Source: JANOXC01 sp031418215 (GTDB lineage: Bacteria > Bacteroidota > Bacteroidia > AKYH767-A > OLB10). From it: 38,343 nucleotides of DNA. The stretch spans positions 1-38,343 of the forward strand of contig JANOXC010000203.1 of assembly GCA_031418215.1 (NCBI GenBank), read 5' to 3'. The first letter of the stretch is position 1. Each line of letters begins with the position of its first letter. A model generated the notes under the pieces. The model saw only the letters and a program-made list of their open reading frames with translations. It was not told where the DNA came from and ran no database searches. Made by a program: the position numbers and the translations under genes. This document shows, in pieces, positions 16,036 to 25,387 of the stretch.

Positions 16036-16878
16036 ATGAAAAATATCTTTTTTACTGCCATCTTGCTAGTGCTTACAAATGTTACTTTGGCCCAGGACAG
16101 GGTATTTGCCAGAATGTATCAATCAAATGTGCTTCCTAAGGGTGGATTTGATATTGAATACTGGAGCACACTAAGAACAGGCAAGGTAGGTGAATTTAGT
16201 CCTTATGCATTTGGAAGGCATTTGGATACCAGATTAGAACTGGAATTCGGTTTGGGAAAAAATATTCAGACCGCTTTTTATTTTAATACAAGCAATTTTA
16301 AATTTGCTTTACTTGATAGCAATGCAACAGAATTTCCAACGCAAACAGATGTAGAAACCTCTTTTAGTAATGAATGGAAGTTTAAATTATCCGATCCCGT
16401 TGCCAATGCTGTTGGGTCGGCATTGTATTTCGAATTAATGGTTGGTAGCGATGAATATGAATTGGAGGGGAAAGTTATTTTAGATAAACGTATTGGGAAG
16501 AATTTATTTGTTTTCAACCTTGTAGGCGAACTGGAATTGGAAACAGAAGTGGAGAAAAAAGGAAATCAAATTGAAAGAGAAATGAATTGGGAGGCTCCTG
16601 TTGAATTGGATTTTGGTTATATGCATTTCTTTCAGCCAACCTTAGGATTAGGCCTCGAAACAAGATTAGATAACGGTATAACTAAGGATAATGGCTGGGA
16701 GCACAGTGTTTTATTTGCAGGGCCAACGTTGTTTTTTAGCCAGGGGAAATTATTTGGCACACTCAATATCTTACCACAAATCACCAACCTTTATAAAACA
16801 GATTATGCTCCTGGCAACATGGTTTATGATGAACATGAAGCATTGGAATGCCGGTTGATTATTGGTTATAGTTTTTGA
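16036..16878 (+). CDS. Secreted beta-rich protein, DUF6662-like, probable outer-membrane barrel
   Basis: The protein has 280 residues. A signal peptide (MKNIFFTAILLVLTNVTLAQ) is followed by alternating beta strands ending in ECRLIIGYSF, whose terminal aromatic residue is typical of an outer-membrane barrel. Signature segments are MYQSNVLPKGGFDIEYWSTL, LDTRLELEFGLGKNIQTAFY and GLGLETRLDNGITKDNGWEH, which fit the DUF6662 family of putative porin-like proteins. Function is unknown. The gene starts 87 bases after the AraC gene, with the direct-repeat operator between them, and CATTTGC upstream could be a -7 promoter element. It ends at a bidirectional terminator. Confidence 0.6.
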   Translation: MKNIFFTAILLVLTNVTLAQDRVFARMYQSNVLPKGGFDIEYWSTLRTGKVGEFSPYAFGRHLDTRLELEFGLGKNIQTAFYFNTSNFKFALLDSNATEFPTQTDVETSFSNEWKFKLSDPVANAVGSALYFELMVGSDEYELEGKVILDKRIGKNLFVFNLVGELELETEVEKKGNQIEREMNWEAPVELDFGYMHFFQPTLGLGLETRLDNGITKDNGWEHSVLFAGPTLFFSQGKLFGTLNILPQITNLYKTDYAPGNMVYDEHEALECRLIIGYSF

Positions 16879-16974
16879 TAAAGATCAAAATAACTTTAGC
16901 TGGTTTTTAGCGCCAAGTTTCAATTGGCTTACTTCGGTACATGCTTTTGATAAGGAAAAAATATAAGCATAAAA

Positions 16975-17008
16975 AAAAGGACTGCTTTGCATGCAAAGCA
17001 GTCCTTTT
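16975..17008. terminator. Bidirectional terminator between convergent genes
   Basis: Bases 16975-17008 are a perfect 34-base palindrome, AAAAGGACTGCTTTGCA joined to its reverse complement. A and T runs on its ends can serve both strands. It lies between the + barrel gene (ends 16878) and the - lipoprotein gene (ends 17026), so it should stop both transcripts. Confidence 0.9.
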
Positions 17009-17025
17009 AAATAATATTCGGAATA

Positions 17026-17883
17026 TTAATTACATCCCATTGTTCCGAAACCGGAAACAGTTGTGTAAGTAAGGTCTCCGTCTAAATCAAAATCTCCGTC
17101 TGCATTAATGAATCCTTCAACCTGTAGGTAATGACCCTGGAAGTTCATACTTCCTCCGCTTACGTTAATGGTACCGTCTTGTGATAAGAACAATCGTCCA
17201 TTAACAAAATCGAAAAGGAAAGCAAATGAATTACCATCAGTATTTAATGAATCACTGATCCCACCTTCTGCTGTCCAGTCAATCACGTCATAGCTACCTT
17301 GCGCCTTGCCATCATAAACAATATAGAAAGCTAAGCCATGAAATACATCACTGAAATCAGTTGAATCAGTCGCATTTGCCAATGCTTCAAAATCACCGCT
17401 TATGCCAATCACTGAAGAGACACCGGTAAAGCTTAATCCATTAAACAAGCCTAACCCCATTTGATCGGGGTCATCAGAAGCGAAGCAAAACGTGTAATTG
17501 ATGTCCATTGATGTAGAGCCTGCAACCACAGTTCCACTACCTGAATTGCTTCCAAACGAACTGGAAGAAATATATATAGTAGTAGGGCCACTCGATGTTG
17601 TTGAACCGGAAGCGCTTCCGTTAGAGAAACTAGTTCCACCCGCGCTTGGATTGCCAAAATTCCATGCATCCATTGTTACATCTCCGCCTTTACCTGCAGT
17701 ACGCTGGTATACCAGTTTCTCAACAGGTAACTTGCTGATCAATTCACGGATTTTCCGATCCTGTGCACTGCCCTTAACTATTGGGCTTCCTCCATTCTGA
17801 TCATCATGCTTTGAGCAGGATGACATCAGCATTACTGCTCCACACAGGAGCAGCATTGCCGAAGTTTGTATTAATTTCTTCAT
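17026..17883 (-). CDS. Secreted lipoprotein with Ser/Gly-rich segment
   Basis: This 285-residue protein has a lipoprotein signal whose lipobox is M-S-S-C (Cys about residue 23). Residues 75-125 are very rich in Ser, Gly and Thr, with Asn and Asp later. The remaining residues are acidic and beta-rich, with DLDGDLTYTTVSGFGTM near the end. It does not match a family I can name. It is 52 bases downstream of the barrel gene on the same strand and likely shares its operon, ending at the bidirectional terminator. A role at the cell surface next to the barrel is inferred. Confidence 0.6.
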   Translation of the reverse strand: MKKLIQTSAMLLLCGAVMLMSSCSKHDDQNGGSPIVKGSAQDRKIRELISKLPVEKLVYQRTAGKGGDVTMDAWNFGNPSAGGTSFSNGSASGSTTSSGPTTIYISSSSFGSNSGSGTVVAGSTSMDINYTFCFASDDPDQMGLGLFNGLSFTGVSSVIGISGDFEALANATDSTDFSDVFHGLAFYIVYDGKAQGSYDVIDWTAEGGISDSLNTDGNSFAFLFDFVNGRLFLSQDGTINVSGGSMNFQGHYLQVEGFINADGDFDLDGDLTYTTVSGFGTMGCN

Positions 17884-17935
17884 ATTTATGTTTTTTGGGT
17901 TTTTCTATTTCAAGACCCTAAAATACAACAATTAA

Positions 17936-18634
17936 TTAAAATAACCAACCTAAACGGATGGCGCTGATAAAGGTAGGTCCAAATTGGAAGCTGGAACCTT
18001 GATTTTCTGTAACAGATGGAACAGAAGGCGTCTGACCTGATTCTGTCTTTTTATCTGACATACTCGTCATGTTAAAACCAAAGCCAATTTCAGCGCCCAG
18101 GTATATACTTTTAGCAAAGTAAAAATCACAACCTGAAACCAGTCCAAGGCCGATAGAAGTATAACCATCTGCACCTTTTGTAGTAACTTCATAAGTTGAC
18201 ACATCGGTAGTAGTTGCATTATTCTCAAATTCTTCTACCTTTTTAGAAGTGTTGAAAGTAAGATTAAGTTCAGCACCCATGTATGGAGACAGACGATCTG
18301 TTCCTGCCATGTGCTTCTCAATACCCGGACGGATGCTGATGTTCATTCCGGAAGTCTTCTTAGTTAATTCAGCTACATAGTTTGGAGCATCTTCCTGCTG
18401 TGTAATTTCTTTTTTGCTGGATGAACCAATAAATACATTCAAACGGTAAGCCTTGTTGCCGGTTGAATCAAATTTCCGGTACTTAATGCCGCCAATAGAG
18501 ATTGGACTGCCTCCCAATGGAGCAAAATTCACCTCGAGGTTTTTAGCACCGCCTGACTGTTTGTAAGTTGTTTGAGCTTCAGTTGTTACATAGAACATAC
18601 TGGCGCACATTGCAATCGTTAAAAATTTTTTCAT
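17936..18634 (-). CDS. Outer-membrane beta-barrel protein
   Basis: This 232-residue protein has a signal peptide (MKKFLTIAMCASMFYVTTEA) and amphipathic strands throughout. Examples are YRLNVFIGSSSKKEI, RLSPYMGAELNLTFNTS and SIYLGAEIGFGFNMTS. It ends in SAIRLGWLF with a terminal Phe, the outer-membrane insertion signal. It resembles the small porin/OmpA-like barrel proteins common in Bacteroidota, and no transport substrate can be assigned. A good -7 element precedes it on the minus strand, and the lipoprotein gene follows 52 bases downstream. Confidence 0.7.
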   Translation of the reverse strand: MKKFLTIAMCASMFYVTTEAQTTYKQSGGAKNLEVNFAPLGGSPISIGGIKYRKFDSTGNKAYRLNVFIGSSSKKEITQQEDAPNYVAELTKKTSGMNISIRPGIEKHMAGTDRLSPYMGAELNLTFNTSKKVEEFENNATTTDVSTYEVTTKGADGYTSIGLGLVSGCDFYFAKSIYLGAEIGFGFNMTSMSDKKTESGQTPSVPSVTENQGSSFQFGPTFISAIRLGWLF

Positions 18635-18659
18635 GTCGATTTGGATTTAAGTTTGAGGG

Positions 18660-18667
18660 CAAATATA
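18660..18667 (-). promoter_or_regulatory. Candidate -7 promoter element for the barrel/lipoprotein pair
   Basis: Read on the minus strand this is TATATTTG, an exact match to the Bacteroidota -7 consensus TAnnTTTG, placed about 26 bases before the ATG at 18634. A recognisable -33 TTTG at the normal spacing is not obvious, so support is moderate. Confidence 0.45.
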
Positions 18668-18891
18668 TATTGTTTTGCAATAAATATCTTACAATTCACA
18701 CTTAATATTCACAATCTATTGTTAGAAACCACTTAATTAAACAATTGTAGGAGAGGATATATGAATTATCCGGAATGCCGAAAAATTGAATCCGGGAAGG
18801 TATCTTGTAAATTACAAGTTCATTAGTCAAATGAAACTTATTGAAAACAAGATTGATAAAAGGAAAAAAGGCGAAAACAATTATGTAAATC

Positions 18892-21552
18892 TTATTGCTT
18901 TAAAATTTTACCGAAGTATATATTATTATTTATAAAAGCACGATAAAAATAAATCCCGCAGGCTAATTGACCGGTGTTAAATTCCACCTCACCATTACTT
19001 TTTAAATTACTTTGTGTGAGGGTTTGCACAATGTGTGAATGCGCATCACTTAGTTCAAAAAAGAAATAGTTAACATCATCCTCAATCGACGGCAACCTAA
19101 GCCTGACGGCTGTTGTGAATGGATTGGGAGATAGCAGCAAGCCATTTGAGGAAACGTTTTTCATTCTTGTAATAGAGCAATCATTAGTTGTTACCCTGAT
19201 GACTTCAGAAGTTGATACACACCCGTATAAATTGAAGATGTCTGCCTGATAGTTGCCTGTGGCGGTAGCAAAGTATATTGGCTGGTTGGCCCCCGGAATT
19301 GACAGATTGTTTTTAAACCATTGATAGGTATTGCCAAAGCCTGAGGTTGCCACCAGTTTTACATTGCTACCCAGGCAAATTTTGGTATTTCCCAAGGCTG
19401 TAATATGTGCTAAAAGACTGGTAATGGGAACATTAGTATTGGATGAGGTGCTGCTGCAGCCATTGGTACCGGTAACAATAAGGCTGTATGAACCGCTATT
19501 GGTTGTATTAATTGTCTGACCGATTGCCCCTGTTATTGGGGTTGAATCATTGTTCCATTGATAGGAATACCCTGCTCCGGAAGGTCCGGTTAAGGTAACG
19601 AGAGAATCATTGCAGTTATCCAGCTCATTGGTTATCATAAATGATGATGGGGGTATTGGATATTGTTTTATTTTATAAAGCTGAGAAGCGTCTTTGCAGC
19701 CATTAATACGCTGGACTTCAATAGTATAACTGCCGACCACTGTTGCATAGTATGCCGATTGGTTGGCGTTTGAAATGGGGCTGCCATTGAAATACCATTG
19801 ATAGCTAGCAGCAGGTTGATTGCAAATAAGGGTCAGCGATTGTCCGTCGCAAAAGGAAATTTTACCGTTAGCGGAAGTAACAACAGGTAACGGTGGGGTG
19901 CTGTCATTGATCGTAATTATATTGCTAGCCATCGCAAGCGAATCCGGATCTGTCATAATCAAAGAATAGTCACCTCCTGTTTTTGCAAAATACTGTGCAT
20001 TCGTAGCACCTACAATGGGTATACCATTCAAATACCATTGTGCATTTTGGACGGTATGATCACTACTCAGTAAAATAGAATCTTGATTACAGATTAATGT
20101 TGTTACTGAGGTATTTATACCCAAAGAATTCGAAACAGGGATTTGAAAAAAAGAGGGTACGCCAAGGCCATTGTTGTTTAGCAGCCAGGGGCCCATATAG
20201 ACATTATTGCTACCCGAATAATTAATGCCAGGGAGGTATGATATTTTATCGGCATTGGATGATGCGGAAAGCAGAAGATTGATAGTGTCTCCCGAAGCAT
20301 AACCACCTGTAACCAAAACGCTGCTGTTTAAATATATATAATCTTTAAGGTCATAACCGTTCATTAAAGCAGGCCATGCTACAGCTTGATCAAATACCAA
20401 TGAAATTTTGGTATTGCTGTTGTTCGAATAAAAAGCTTGCAAAATTTTTGGCGGATCGCTGCCGGAAATTGTTGGTTTGTTATATATATTATCGCAAAGT
20501 AAATTGTAAATGCGCTGACTCAGTTGCTGGTAGCCGACCGTACGAAAATGGCAACCATCAAAATCAGGGAGTCCTACTGTTGGTATCATTGAAACAAGCG
20601 AGTAGTTTAATGAAATTCTGCGCAATGATTCCCTTAATTGTTGATGATAAAGTGATTTCGTACTGCTTATACAACCCGGCCTGGTTTGTATGATATATAT
20701 TCCTGTTACAGAGGGATAGTCTTGTTGCCAGGCATTGTATAAAATGTTAAATCTGTTTTCATATTGCATCCAGGAAGTGTCGGTGTCGCTTTCGCCCTGG
20801 TACCAAAAAATACCTTTAACGGATGTTGCCACACCTGCTTTAGTTGTCCTGTACAACATACATCCATAATTGGAATTCATATCGGTGTGATTGGCATATG
20901 GAAGATGCTCAATGATACGCGTTCCGTTTCGTGCGCCATTAATAAAACAAACTGGAATACCAGTTGAATCAGTAATGATTTTGCCTAAACGCATCGCCCA
21001 CACACCAATACTCAGGTGGTTATTCGCAACGGTACCATTACCAAGTCCCCAGCTTGTGTCGGATGCACAAATAGATGCCGTACTGTTTTCAGAACCAAAA
21101 GATCTCACCCATACATTGGCGGGGTCGGCTCCCGGACCGTTTAGTGCAGCAACAGCATTGCTTTGTCCATCAATCAAAAATACATCACCGCTGCAAATAC
21201 TGTCGGCCAACATGATTTCTGTTGCCTGTTGCTTATAAATGTACATTTTAAAACGGTAAAGACTTTTTTCCGCATGGATGCTGTATTGCTGAAGAAAAGC
21301 TGCTTTTCCACCTGAATAATGCAGGTTGTCAACGGTACTGTCAATTAAAACCCCATTCTTGTACAGCGTATAAATGACTTTATGATAATGATTAACAATA
21401 ACATCCCCTGCAATCGTTACGGTTGCTGAATCATTGTTGTTTCGTGGAAATAATTGTAAGCTGGAAGGCCGCATGGTAAATTTAACCTGGCTGAAACTGC
21501 AAAAAAAAGCAGACAGAAATAGCGTCATTATAAAAGCAATCTTCAGTTTCAT
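18892..21552 (-). CDS. T9SS-secreted SGNH (sialate O-acetylesterase-type) esterase with Ig-like modules
   Basis: This 886-residue protein has a signal peptide (MKLKIAFIMTLFLSAFFCSF). Residues 120-350 are a DUF303/SASA carbohydrate-esterase domain: DGQSNAV with nucleophile Ser131, FWYQGESD (249-256) and D332-G-C-H335 as the Asp/His pair. This type deacetylates sugars such as sialic acid or xylan. About four Ig-like modules of ~75 residues follow (485-790), each with a YQWY/YQW motif and paired Cys. The last ~75 residues are a T9SS sorting domain (LLLSPNPFTTAVRLRL...ACGIYFYRAF). It is therefore predicted to be secreted or surface-bound. It has a plausible promoter at 21643-21650. Confidence 0.85.
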   Translation of the reverse strand: MKLKIAFIMTLFLSAFFCSFSQVKFTMRPSSLQLFPRNNNDSATVTIAGDVIVNHYHKVIYTLYKNGVLIDSTVDNLHYSGGKAAFLQQYSIHAEKSLYRFKMYIYKQQATEIMLADSICSGDVFLIDGQSNAVAALNGPGADPANVWVRSFGSENSTASICASDTSWGLGNGTVANNHLSIGVWAMRLGKIITDSTGIPVCFINGARNGTRIIEHLPYANHTDMNSNYGCMLYRTTKAGVATSVKGIFWYQGESDTDTSWMQYENRFNILYNAWQQDYPSVTGIYIIQTRPGCISSTKSLYHQQLRESLRRISLNYSLVSMIPTVGLPDFDGCHFRTVGYQQLSQRIYNLLCDNIYNKPTISGSDPPKILQAFYSNNSNTKISLVFDQAVAWPALMNGYDLKDYIYLNSSVLVTGGYASGDTINLLLSASSNADKISYLPGINYSGSNNVYMGPWLLNNNGLGVPSFFQIPVSNSLGINTSVTTLICNQDSILLSSDHTVQNAQWYLNGIPIVGATNAQYFAKTGGDYSLIMTDPDSLAMASNIITINDSTPPLPVVTSANGKISFCDGQSLTLICNQPAASYQWYFNGSPISNANQSAYYATVVGSYTIEVQRINGCKDASQLYKIKQYPIPPSSFMITNELDNCNDSLVTLTGPSGAGYSYQWNNDSTPITGAIGQTINTTNSGSYSLIVTGTNGCSSTSSNTNVPITSLLAHITALGNTKICLGSNVKLVATSGFGNTYQWFKNNLSIPGANQPIYFATATGNYQADIFNLYGCVSTSEVIRVTTNDCSITRMKNVSSNGLLLSPNPFTTAVRLRLPSIEDDVNYFFFELSDAHSHIVQTLTQSNLKSNGEVEFNTGQLACGIYFYRAFINNNIYFGKILKQ

Positions 21553-21642
21553 CGTAGTATGAAATTTCTTTAAAGGTTATTTTTTAAAAACATATATTTG
21601 ATGAACTGCGTTGTAAACCCTTACTGCTGGCGGATTCTGGAC

Positions 21643-21650
21643 CAAATATA
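21643..21650 (-). promoter_or_regulatory. Candidate -7 promoter element for the esterase gene
   Basis: On the minus strand this reads TATATTTG, matching TAnnTTTG, about 90 bases upstream of the esterase ATG at 21552. The rest of the 341-base gap (21553-21893) is AT-rich and shows no gene. Confidence 0.35.
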
Positions 21651-21893
21651 TATATAAAATTTTGAGCGGCCAAGTAGTTTTGACCATAATTACAAATAGC
21701 ACATTCACAATTTTTAATCCATTTCTATTGCAAAAAAAGTAGAAAAAATTGCAAGATTATTGGATTTCAGCTGGAAAATAGATGTAAAAGGATATTGAAC
21801 AAACCTAAAGGTAGGCGTTGCCAGGTTACTTAGAAAAAAAATCATTCAAAATAGTTGCGGAACAGTGATTTTAGTTGGCTGATTTATGCCAAA

Positions 21894-22868
21894 CTATAAA
21901 TCATCACTTTTTATAGGTTGAATGGCCTTGCTGACAAGGTTATTCAACAGGTATTTGCTGTAAAGGCCGGCACCCCTGGAATTTAAATGCGATTCATCAG
22001 CAAAATCAGTATTGGAAACAATTGACGTATTCAATGTAAAATCAGAAATATGCGTGTGTGTGGCTGCTAAAATTGGTTCAATGTCGTTTAAAAGCAATTG
22101 GTGGTTTTTAGCGCTGACATAGGAGGGATTTGGCTGGCATACCAACAAAAAGGCAACATTTATAGATTGAAGATATTTAATGGTCTCTTCGAAATCAATT
22201 AGATTTTGTTTGTTCGTTTTGTATGCATATTGATCGCCAGTGAAATCGTTCTTTTGGTCAGGCTTAACCCTGTATCCTTTATAAAGTTTTGTATCACCTC
22301 TATAGGAAGGAGCTTTGTTTTTAAGCATGATCCTTGTTCCCAAAAGGTTGATGGCTCTTACATCATCTGCTGCCATTGCTACCTGAAGAGCTGCTTTGTC
22401 ATCGTCGAGGTTTTGAATTAAATCTGCAGATGATTCCAGCGAACTGCTCGAAAATATTTTATCATATAAATCAATAATAACCAAACGGCACTTTCCGGGT
22501 TTCACATATTGTTTAATCAGCACCTTGGTATTTAACGGTGTTTGGTCATCTGTTCCTAAATTATAAATGGAGTATCCGGCTTTTTCAAAAATTTTGGGGT
22601 CAATGCCACGGTTTACCCTTGATGAGCCGAAAGCAAGAATGTCATGTTTTTCATTTGGATTAAACTCCTTGAATCGTTCAAAAGTAAAGCCGCCTTTTGC
22701 AACAATACCCTGTGATGCCCTGAAAATAATCGGGCTGCCTGTTACATTAATATTTGCCAGAACAAAAAGCAACAGCAAATAAGTGCCAATGCAAATGATG
22801 AAAAACACCAGCCCTTGGCGGACCAGCCTTAATAGATCATTGATCGCTATACTATTTGTTTCACTCAT
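21894..22868 (-). CDS. Membrane-anchored SGNH/AlgX-like acyltransferase-related protein
   Basis: This 324-residue protein has one N-terminal membrane helix (residues 17-39) and then an extracytoplasmic domain. LAFGSSRVNRGID (79-90) looks like the GDSxx/GSSxx block I of SGNH hydrolases (Ser82 or Ser83), and DFADESHLNSRG near the C-terminus gives the catalytic Asp and His. Such proteins, like AlgX/AlgJ or DltD, assist O-acetyl transfer to polysaccharides together with an MBOAT acyltransferase. No MBOAT gene is visible in this window, so the partner is elsewhere or the role differs. The family call is moderate. The 309-base gap upstream (22869-23177) holds no gene. Confidence 0.6.
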   Translation of the reverse strand: MSETNSIAINDLLRLVRQGLVFFIICIGTYLLLLFVLANINVTGSPIIFRASQGIVAKGGFTFERFKEFNPNEKHDILAFGSSRVNRGIDPKIFEKAGYSIYNLGTDDQTPLNTKVLIKQYVKPGKCRLVIIDLYDKIFSSSSLESSADLIQNLDDDKAALQVAMAADDVRAINLLGTRIMLKNKAPSYRGDTKLYKGYRVKPDQKNDFTGDQYAYKTNKQNLIDFEETIKYLQSINVAFLLVCQPNPSYVSAKNHQLLLNDIEPILAATHTHISDFTLNTSIVSNTDFADESHLNSRGAGLYSKYLLNNLVSKAIQPIKSDDL

Positions 22869-23134
22869 TGCAAAACTGTGGAGATTTTTTTTGTATTAGT
22901 ATATAATAAAATTTTTAGGACTCAAATAATAAGCACAATGTAAGTTTCAGAATCTAAATAATGATGGAGTTAAATTATTACAGGCTGCGGCTCTAAAACG
23001 AATTTTATTACATAAAGAATGCTAATATAATTTCAAATTGTGAACGCAAGTAAGCACATTTTTTCAAAAACAGCAAGATTTTTTTAATATATATTATTTC
23101 AAAGAAGTAACTAAATTCATGAATGCTTTTTTGC

Positions 23135-23147
23135 CAAAGAATTTCCG
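23135..23147. promoter_or_regulatory. Single copy of the AraC-operator core
   Basis: CAAAGAATTTCCG here is identical to 15965-15977 in the direct repeat after the AraC gene. It lies in the non-coding gap between the UbiA gene (3' side) and the SGNH gene start. One copy of 13 bases may be coincidental, and no second half-site at 21-base spacing is visible. Confidence 0.3.
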
Positions 23148-23177
23148 CCGTTTGCCATAATAAATCAGTTGTTTGCA

Positions 23178-24068
23178 CTATTGATGATTTAGAAAATAAA
23201 GTATGGTGAAACAGGTAATCATGCAGCAGGATGAAATAAATGTCATTTGCATGGCATGTCGGTAATCAGCAGCGGCTTTGTTTTTTAAGGTTTTTGCAAA
23301 CCAAAAGCTGTAATAAAGGATCACAGGGATCAAACAGACCATAAAGATGATAAAGTGCAGGTTACTATAATAAGTAATGAAGTAATAGAGGCTGGTTAAT
23401 GATGCTAACATAAAAATCAGCCCTGAAAAAATAAATGTGCCAATTACACCAAGTTTGTAACTAATGGTCTTATCTCCTCGCAATGCATCTTCTTCATGCT
23501 GATAGATTTGTGTCAAAGGATAATAACCGCCAATCAATAAAGACGAGAGTAGCATGCATAAAGTATTATTTGCTGTAAACCATGAAGAGTCAAAACAATT
23601 CATTGCAGACATATTAACTAGTAAAAAGGTATATCCTCCCTGAAATAACATCACAACGAACCAGCCACCGACAGCGAATTTCTTTAAACGTACACCATTC
23701 CAACTGTAAGCTTTGGAAATTAATATATAGAGTAGCATCAAAGGCAGCATCTTGATGTTTATCAGTACGCAAATCAGTAGTCCAGTCGAATCAAAAAGAA
23801 TGCTTACATAATAAAGCTTTTTTGTTACCGGAGGTGGATTTTTCAATCCGCCAATACTTCCGGTATCTTTATCCATGAAACTATTGTAAATATTACTGCC
23901 GGGATAGATAAAGAGGTGTAAAACAATAAAGATGATGATTACATTGAACAAATTAATTGTTGTCGTTTGGCTCACAGCAAAACAAAATACAGGCAATAGA
24001 AAAAAGGAAAAAGGCAAACGAAGGTGCAATAGTGTGTTACGATCAAATAAAGTTGTTATTTTTCGCAT
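23178..24068 (-). CDS. UbiA-family prenyltransferase
   Basis: This 296-residue protein has about eight hydrophobic helices. The first Mg2+/diphosphate motif is N62-S-F-M-D66-K-D68-T-G in SNIYNSFMDKDTGSIG. The second is YQHEEDALRGDKT after a TM helix, matching the DxxxD...GDKT motif of UbiA enzymes. UbiA proteins transfer isoprenyl groups to aromatic or other acceptors in the membrane. The first motif departs from the usual NDxxDxxxD, so the donor and acceptor cannot be named. It is transcribed divergently from the polyketide synthase (180-base gap), and sharing this regulatory region suggests a common pathway. Confidence 0.8.
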   Translation of the reverse strand: MRKITTLFDRNTLLHLRLPFSFFLLPVFCFAVSQTTTINLFNVIIIFIVLHLFIYPGSNIYNSFMDKDTGSIGGLKNPPPVTKKLYYVSILFDSTGLLICVLINIKMLPLMLLYILISKAYSWNGVRLKKFAVGGWFVVMLFQGGYTFLLVNMSAMNCFDSSWFTANNTLCMLLSSLLIGGYYPLTQIYQHEEDALRGDKTISYKLGVIGTFIFSGLIFMLASLTSLYYFITYYSNLHFIIFMVCLIPVILYYSFWFAKTLKNKAAADYRHAMQMTFISSCCMITCFTILYFLNHQ

Positions 24069-24247
24069 TATTAATCAGATTTTGCATAAAATTAGTATTT
24101 CCTGATATGAAGCCCGATGAAATATAAGAAATTCAAACCGCACGGCCTGAAGCAGGATATGAAGATTATTTCAATTTGAACAGTAGTAAAGTCAATTGAT
24201 GGCTCCTGTAGTTTATTTATGTACTTTTAAAGACAATTTCATTCTAA

Positions 24248-25369
24248 GTGACAAAAATCGCCAACATTCAATCTATTGGTCTTGCCGTTCCGCCAAATAA
24301 AATATCGCAACAGCTTTATTATTCTATTCTTGAAAATGCCAATGGCATGGGCAGGGCAGAAAAATTAAAATTGCAAAAAATATATAGCCGCAGCGGAATA
24401 TCAACACGACACAGCGTGCTTGAAGAATTCGGAAAAGATGATCATCCCGACAATATCATTTTTCATCCTTCCAATGATCAGACTGCTGCCACGGTTTCGC
24501 AACGAATGATATTATTTGAGAAATATGCTGCTGATTTATGTGAAGAGGCAATAATGAAATGCTTCAAAAATCTTCCATCGTTGAAGGTTGAGCAAGTAAC
24601 CCACCTCATTACTTTTAGTTGTACAGGCATGTATGCTCCGGGACTTGATATTCAGCTGATCGAGAAAATGGGATTGAAGAGAAGTGTGGAGCGGACATGC
24701 ATTAATTTTATGGGTTGTTATGCAGGTATCAATGCATTGAAAGTAGCTCATCACATTGTACGTTCTGAACCGGAGGCAATTGTTTTATTGGCAGGCGTTG
24801 AACTCTGCACGTTGCATTACCAGAAAAATGAGAAACAGGATCAAATTATTGCCAATGCACTTTTTGCCGATGGTGCTGCAGCATGCATTGTTTCATCAGG
24901 ACAGAACAATGAAATTGGAAACCAAACATCTTTGAAGATATTGGAATTTTATGCAGAGTTTGAACCGGCAGGAAAGGAAGAGATGGCCTGGAGAATTGGT
25001 GATTTTGGATTTGATTTGAAATTAAGCATTTACGTTCCTGATTTAATTAAAAAGAGCATTGGCTCGCTGATACAGAAACTTTTTAAGCAAGCTAATATCA
25101 CGCAGGAAGACATAGATTATTTTGCAATTCATCCGGGAGGAGTTAAAATCTTGGAGGCATGTGAAGCAGCATTGGGAATTACCAATGAACAAAACAAAAT
25201 TTCTTATGATGTGCTAAAGGAATATGGTAATATGTCGTCTGTTACCATTTTTTTTATTCTGGAACAATACATGAATCAACTCAATCAAAATGACAAAGGC
25301 AAAAAGTTATTGGCCTGTGCTTTTGGTCCCGGACTTACCATGGAAGCGATGATTGCTGAAGCAGGTTAA
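24248..25369 (+). CDS. Type III polyketide synthase (chalcone/stilbene synthase family)
   Basis: This 373-residue homodimer-type thiolase-fold enzyme has the catalytic triad Cys157 (NFMGCYAG), His295 (AIHPGG) and Asn328 (YGNMSS). The CoA/cyclisation loop is AFGPGLTME near the end. It condenses malonyl-CoA units onto a CoA starter to give resorcinols, pyrones or phloroglucinols; starter and chain length cannot be read here. The start is GTG 24248 (no in-frame ATG nearby), and the N-terminus MTKIANIQSIGLAVPPNK is typical. The next gene follows after 18 bases, so it forms an operon with the methyltransferase and oxidoreductase. TGTACTTTTAA at 24220-24230 may be a weak -7 element. Confidence 0.9.
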   Translation: MTKIANIQSIGLAVPPNKISQQLYYSILENANGMGRAEKLKLQKIYSRSGISTRHSVLEEFGKDDHPDNIIFHPSNDQTAATVSQRMILFEKYAADLCEEAIMKCFKNLPSLKVEQVTHLITFSCTGMYAPGLDIQLIEKMGLKRSVERTCINFMGCYAGINALKVAHHIVRSEPEAIVLLAGVELCTLHYQKNEKQDQIIANALFADGAAACIVSSGQNNEIGNQTSLKILEFYAEFEPAGKEEMAWRIGDFGFDLKLSIYVPDLIKKSIGSLIQKLFKQANITQEDIDYFAIHPGGVKILEACEAALGITNEQNKISYDVLKEYGNMSSVTIFFILEQYMNQLNQNDKGKKLLACAFGPGLTMEAMIAEAG

Positions 25370-25387
25370 TAATATATATAAATTTAG

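Noticed and set aside
17498..17800. 100-codon + strand frame over the Ser/Gly-rich lipoprotein
   Set aside because: It is opposite a low-complexity coding segment and shows no family features.
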